This document shows, in pieces, positions 13,852-14,876 of a DNA stretch of 14,876 bases; position 1 is the first letter of the stretch; each line of letters begins with the position of its first letter. A program made the position numbers and the translations under genes. This DNA comes from Sphingobacterium sp. GTDB taxonomy: Bacteria; Bacteroidota; Bacteroidia; SpSt-205. The stretch spans positions 1 through 14,876 of the forward strand of contig JAPYWM010000012.1 in assembly GCA_028276345.1 (NCBI GenBank), in the 5' to 3' direction. The notes under the pieces were generated by a model, which was given only the letters and a program-made list of their open reading frames with translations, was not told the origin of the DNA and did not search any database.

Positions 13852-14876
13852 TTAAAGCCGCTCAATAATTGTCGCTATTCCCATACCGCCCCCCACACAA
13901 AGGGTTGCCAGTCCATACCGCAGGCCCCGCCGCTCTAATTCATCCAGCAGCGTCCCCAATAGCATCGCTCCGGTCGCACCCAACGGATGCCCCATCGCAA
14001 TCGCCCCGCCGTTCACATTGACCTTTTCTATCGGCACGCCCAGATCATCCATAAACCGCAAAGGCACCACGGCAAACGCCTCATTCACTTCGTACAGGTC
14101 TATTTCCTGGGGAGAAAGGCTGGCCCGACTCAGCGCCTTCCGAGAGGCTGGGGCCGGTCCCAAGAGCATGATTGTTGGCTCTGTCCCCACCACTGCCCAG
14201 CTTACTATCCGCGCCCGAGGCCTTAGTCCATAACGTTTGAAAAGCGCCTCACTTCCTAACAGCACCAGCGCCGCTCCATCTACGATCGCCGACGAATTCC
14301 CCGCATGATGCACATGCTGAATCGCCTCTACCATCGGATACTTTTGAAGGGCTACGGCATCAAAGCCCCCTTCCCGCCCTACCCACGCAAACGACGGCTC
14401 CAAAGTCGCCAGCTTCTCTACGCTCGTGTCCGGCCGAATATTCTCATCCCGCTCCAATATCACCCGTCCTAACACATCCCGCACGGGAATCAGGCTTTTC
14501 CGAAAATAACCCTTTTCGGTGGCCTCCCATGCCAAGCGATGCGACCGCGCAGCAAACTCATCCAGCACCACTCGACTATATCCATACAGTGTAGCGATCA
14601 GGTCCGCCGCTACCCCTTGCGGAATATAGTGCCCTTCAAACGCCACCTGCGGGTCCATGTACCATGCCCCGCCATCAGAGCCCATGGGTACTCGGCTCAT
14701 GGATTCCACCCCCCCTGCCAGAATAGCTTCGCCCGCCCCAGCCCGAATAGCTGCCGCCGCCTGGTTCACCGCCTCCAGCCCCGACGCACAAAACCGATTC
14801 AGCGTCACCCCGGCTACCGTTTCCGGAAGGCCCGCCGTCTGGGCCGCCACCTTGGCAATATTGGACCCCTGCTCCC
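13852..14876 (-). CDS. Thiolase family protein (acetyl-CoA C-acyltransferase), N-terminus cut by right edge
   Basis: The minus-strand reading frame is open to the window edge; the visible part is about 341 codons and lacks roughly the first 50 residues of a thiolase of about 390 aa. The GTG at 14850 is not the start: upstream codons encode 'EQGSNIAK', which continues the conserved thiolase helix. The nucleophile Cys is in 'VTLNRFCASGLEAV', the 'NEAF' motif is present, the catalytic His is in 'NVNGGAIAMGHPLGATGA', and the second catalytic Cys is in 'ATLCVGGGMGIA'. All four blocks are intact, so the enzyme should be active. It cleaves 3-ketoacyl-CoA (beta-oxidation) or condenses two acyl-CoA units; the sequence does not separate these. 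No other beta-oxidation gene is in the window, but the upstream neighbour is out of view. Confidence 0.95.
   Translation of the reverse strand, partial: EQGSNIAKVAAQTAGLPETVAGVTLNRFCASGLEAVNQAAAAIRAGAGEAILAGGVESMSRVPMGSDGGAWYMDPQVAFEGHYIPQGVAADLIATLYGYSRVVLDEFAARSHRLAWEATEKGYFRKSLIPVRDVLGRVILERDENIRPDTSVEKLATLEPSFAWVGREGGFDAVALQKYPMVEAIQHVHHAGNSSAIVDGAALVLLGSEALFKRYGLRPRARIVSWAVVGTEPTIMLLGPAPASRKALSRASLSPQEIDLYEVNEAFAVVPLRFMDDLGVPIEKVNVNGGAIAMGHPLGATGAMLLGTLLDELERRGLRYGLATLCVGGGMGIATIIERL

Overview
The window looks like chromosome of a member of the Bacteroidota, GC-rich for that phylum and possibly from an uncultured lineage. The signs are the promoter element TAnnTTTG in front of many genes, a near absence of Shine-Dalgarno sequences, and families typical of the phylum: a Bacteroidota-style RF1, an M23 protein paired with a small MerR-like protein, an HU-like/SPOR membrane protein, a plugless TonB-type barrel and a WbqC-like protein. 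Genes are packed tightly. I see no mobile element, CRISPR array, tRNA or rRNA, and no defence or biosynthetic cluster. Most of it is housekeeping and cell-envelope DNA.

Layout, left to right. A WbqC-like gene (minus strand, cut by the left edge) diverges from prfA (RF1). prfA converges on a DUF3137 membrane-protein gene. That gene diverges from a two-gene operon: a plugless TonB-dependent-receptor-like barrel, then an HU-like/SPOR transmembrane protein translated from an ATGA overlap. The operon converges, with overlapping stops, on a minus-strand pair made of an M23/LytM-domain protein and a MerR-like HTH protein. Upstream of that pair, on the plus strand, is a short SRP RNA gene with its own promoter and T-tract. 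It converges on htpX (membrane zinc protease). Next on the minus strand come an APC-family permease and the citrate synthase gene gltA, which overlap at GTGA, with gltA first. gltA diverges from bioD, which overlaps (ATGA) a fumarylacetoacetase-family gene. That pair converges on a gene for a large OmpA-like/TPR lipoprotein. The window ends inside a thiolase gene (minus strand, N-terminus cut off).

The clearest sequence-level pattern is the promoter. TACCTTTG, or the looser TAnnTTTG, sits exactly 5 or 6 nt before the ATG of prfA, the barrel gene, htpX, bioD and the TPR lipoprotein gene. The same octamer sits directly before the SRP RNA, where it helps calibrate the transcription start. Together these imply leaderless or nearly leaderless mRNAs, and they set start codons downstream of the longest possible ORF starts. 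The second point of interest is the M23 protein: it keeps the apparent zinc ligands but lacks both expected catalytic histidines, so it may be a non-enzymatic envelope factor.
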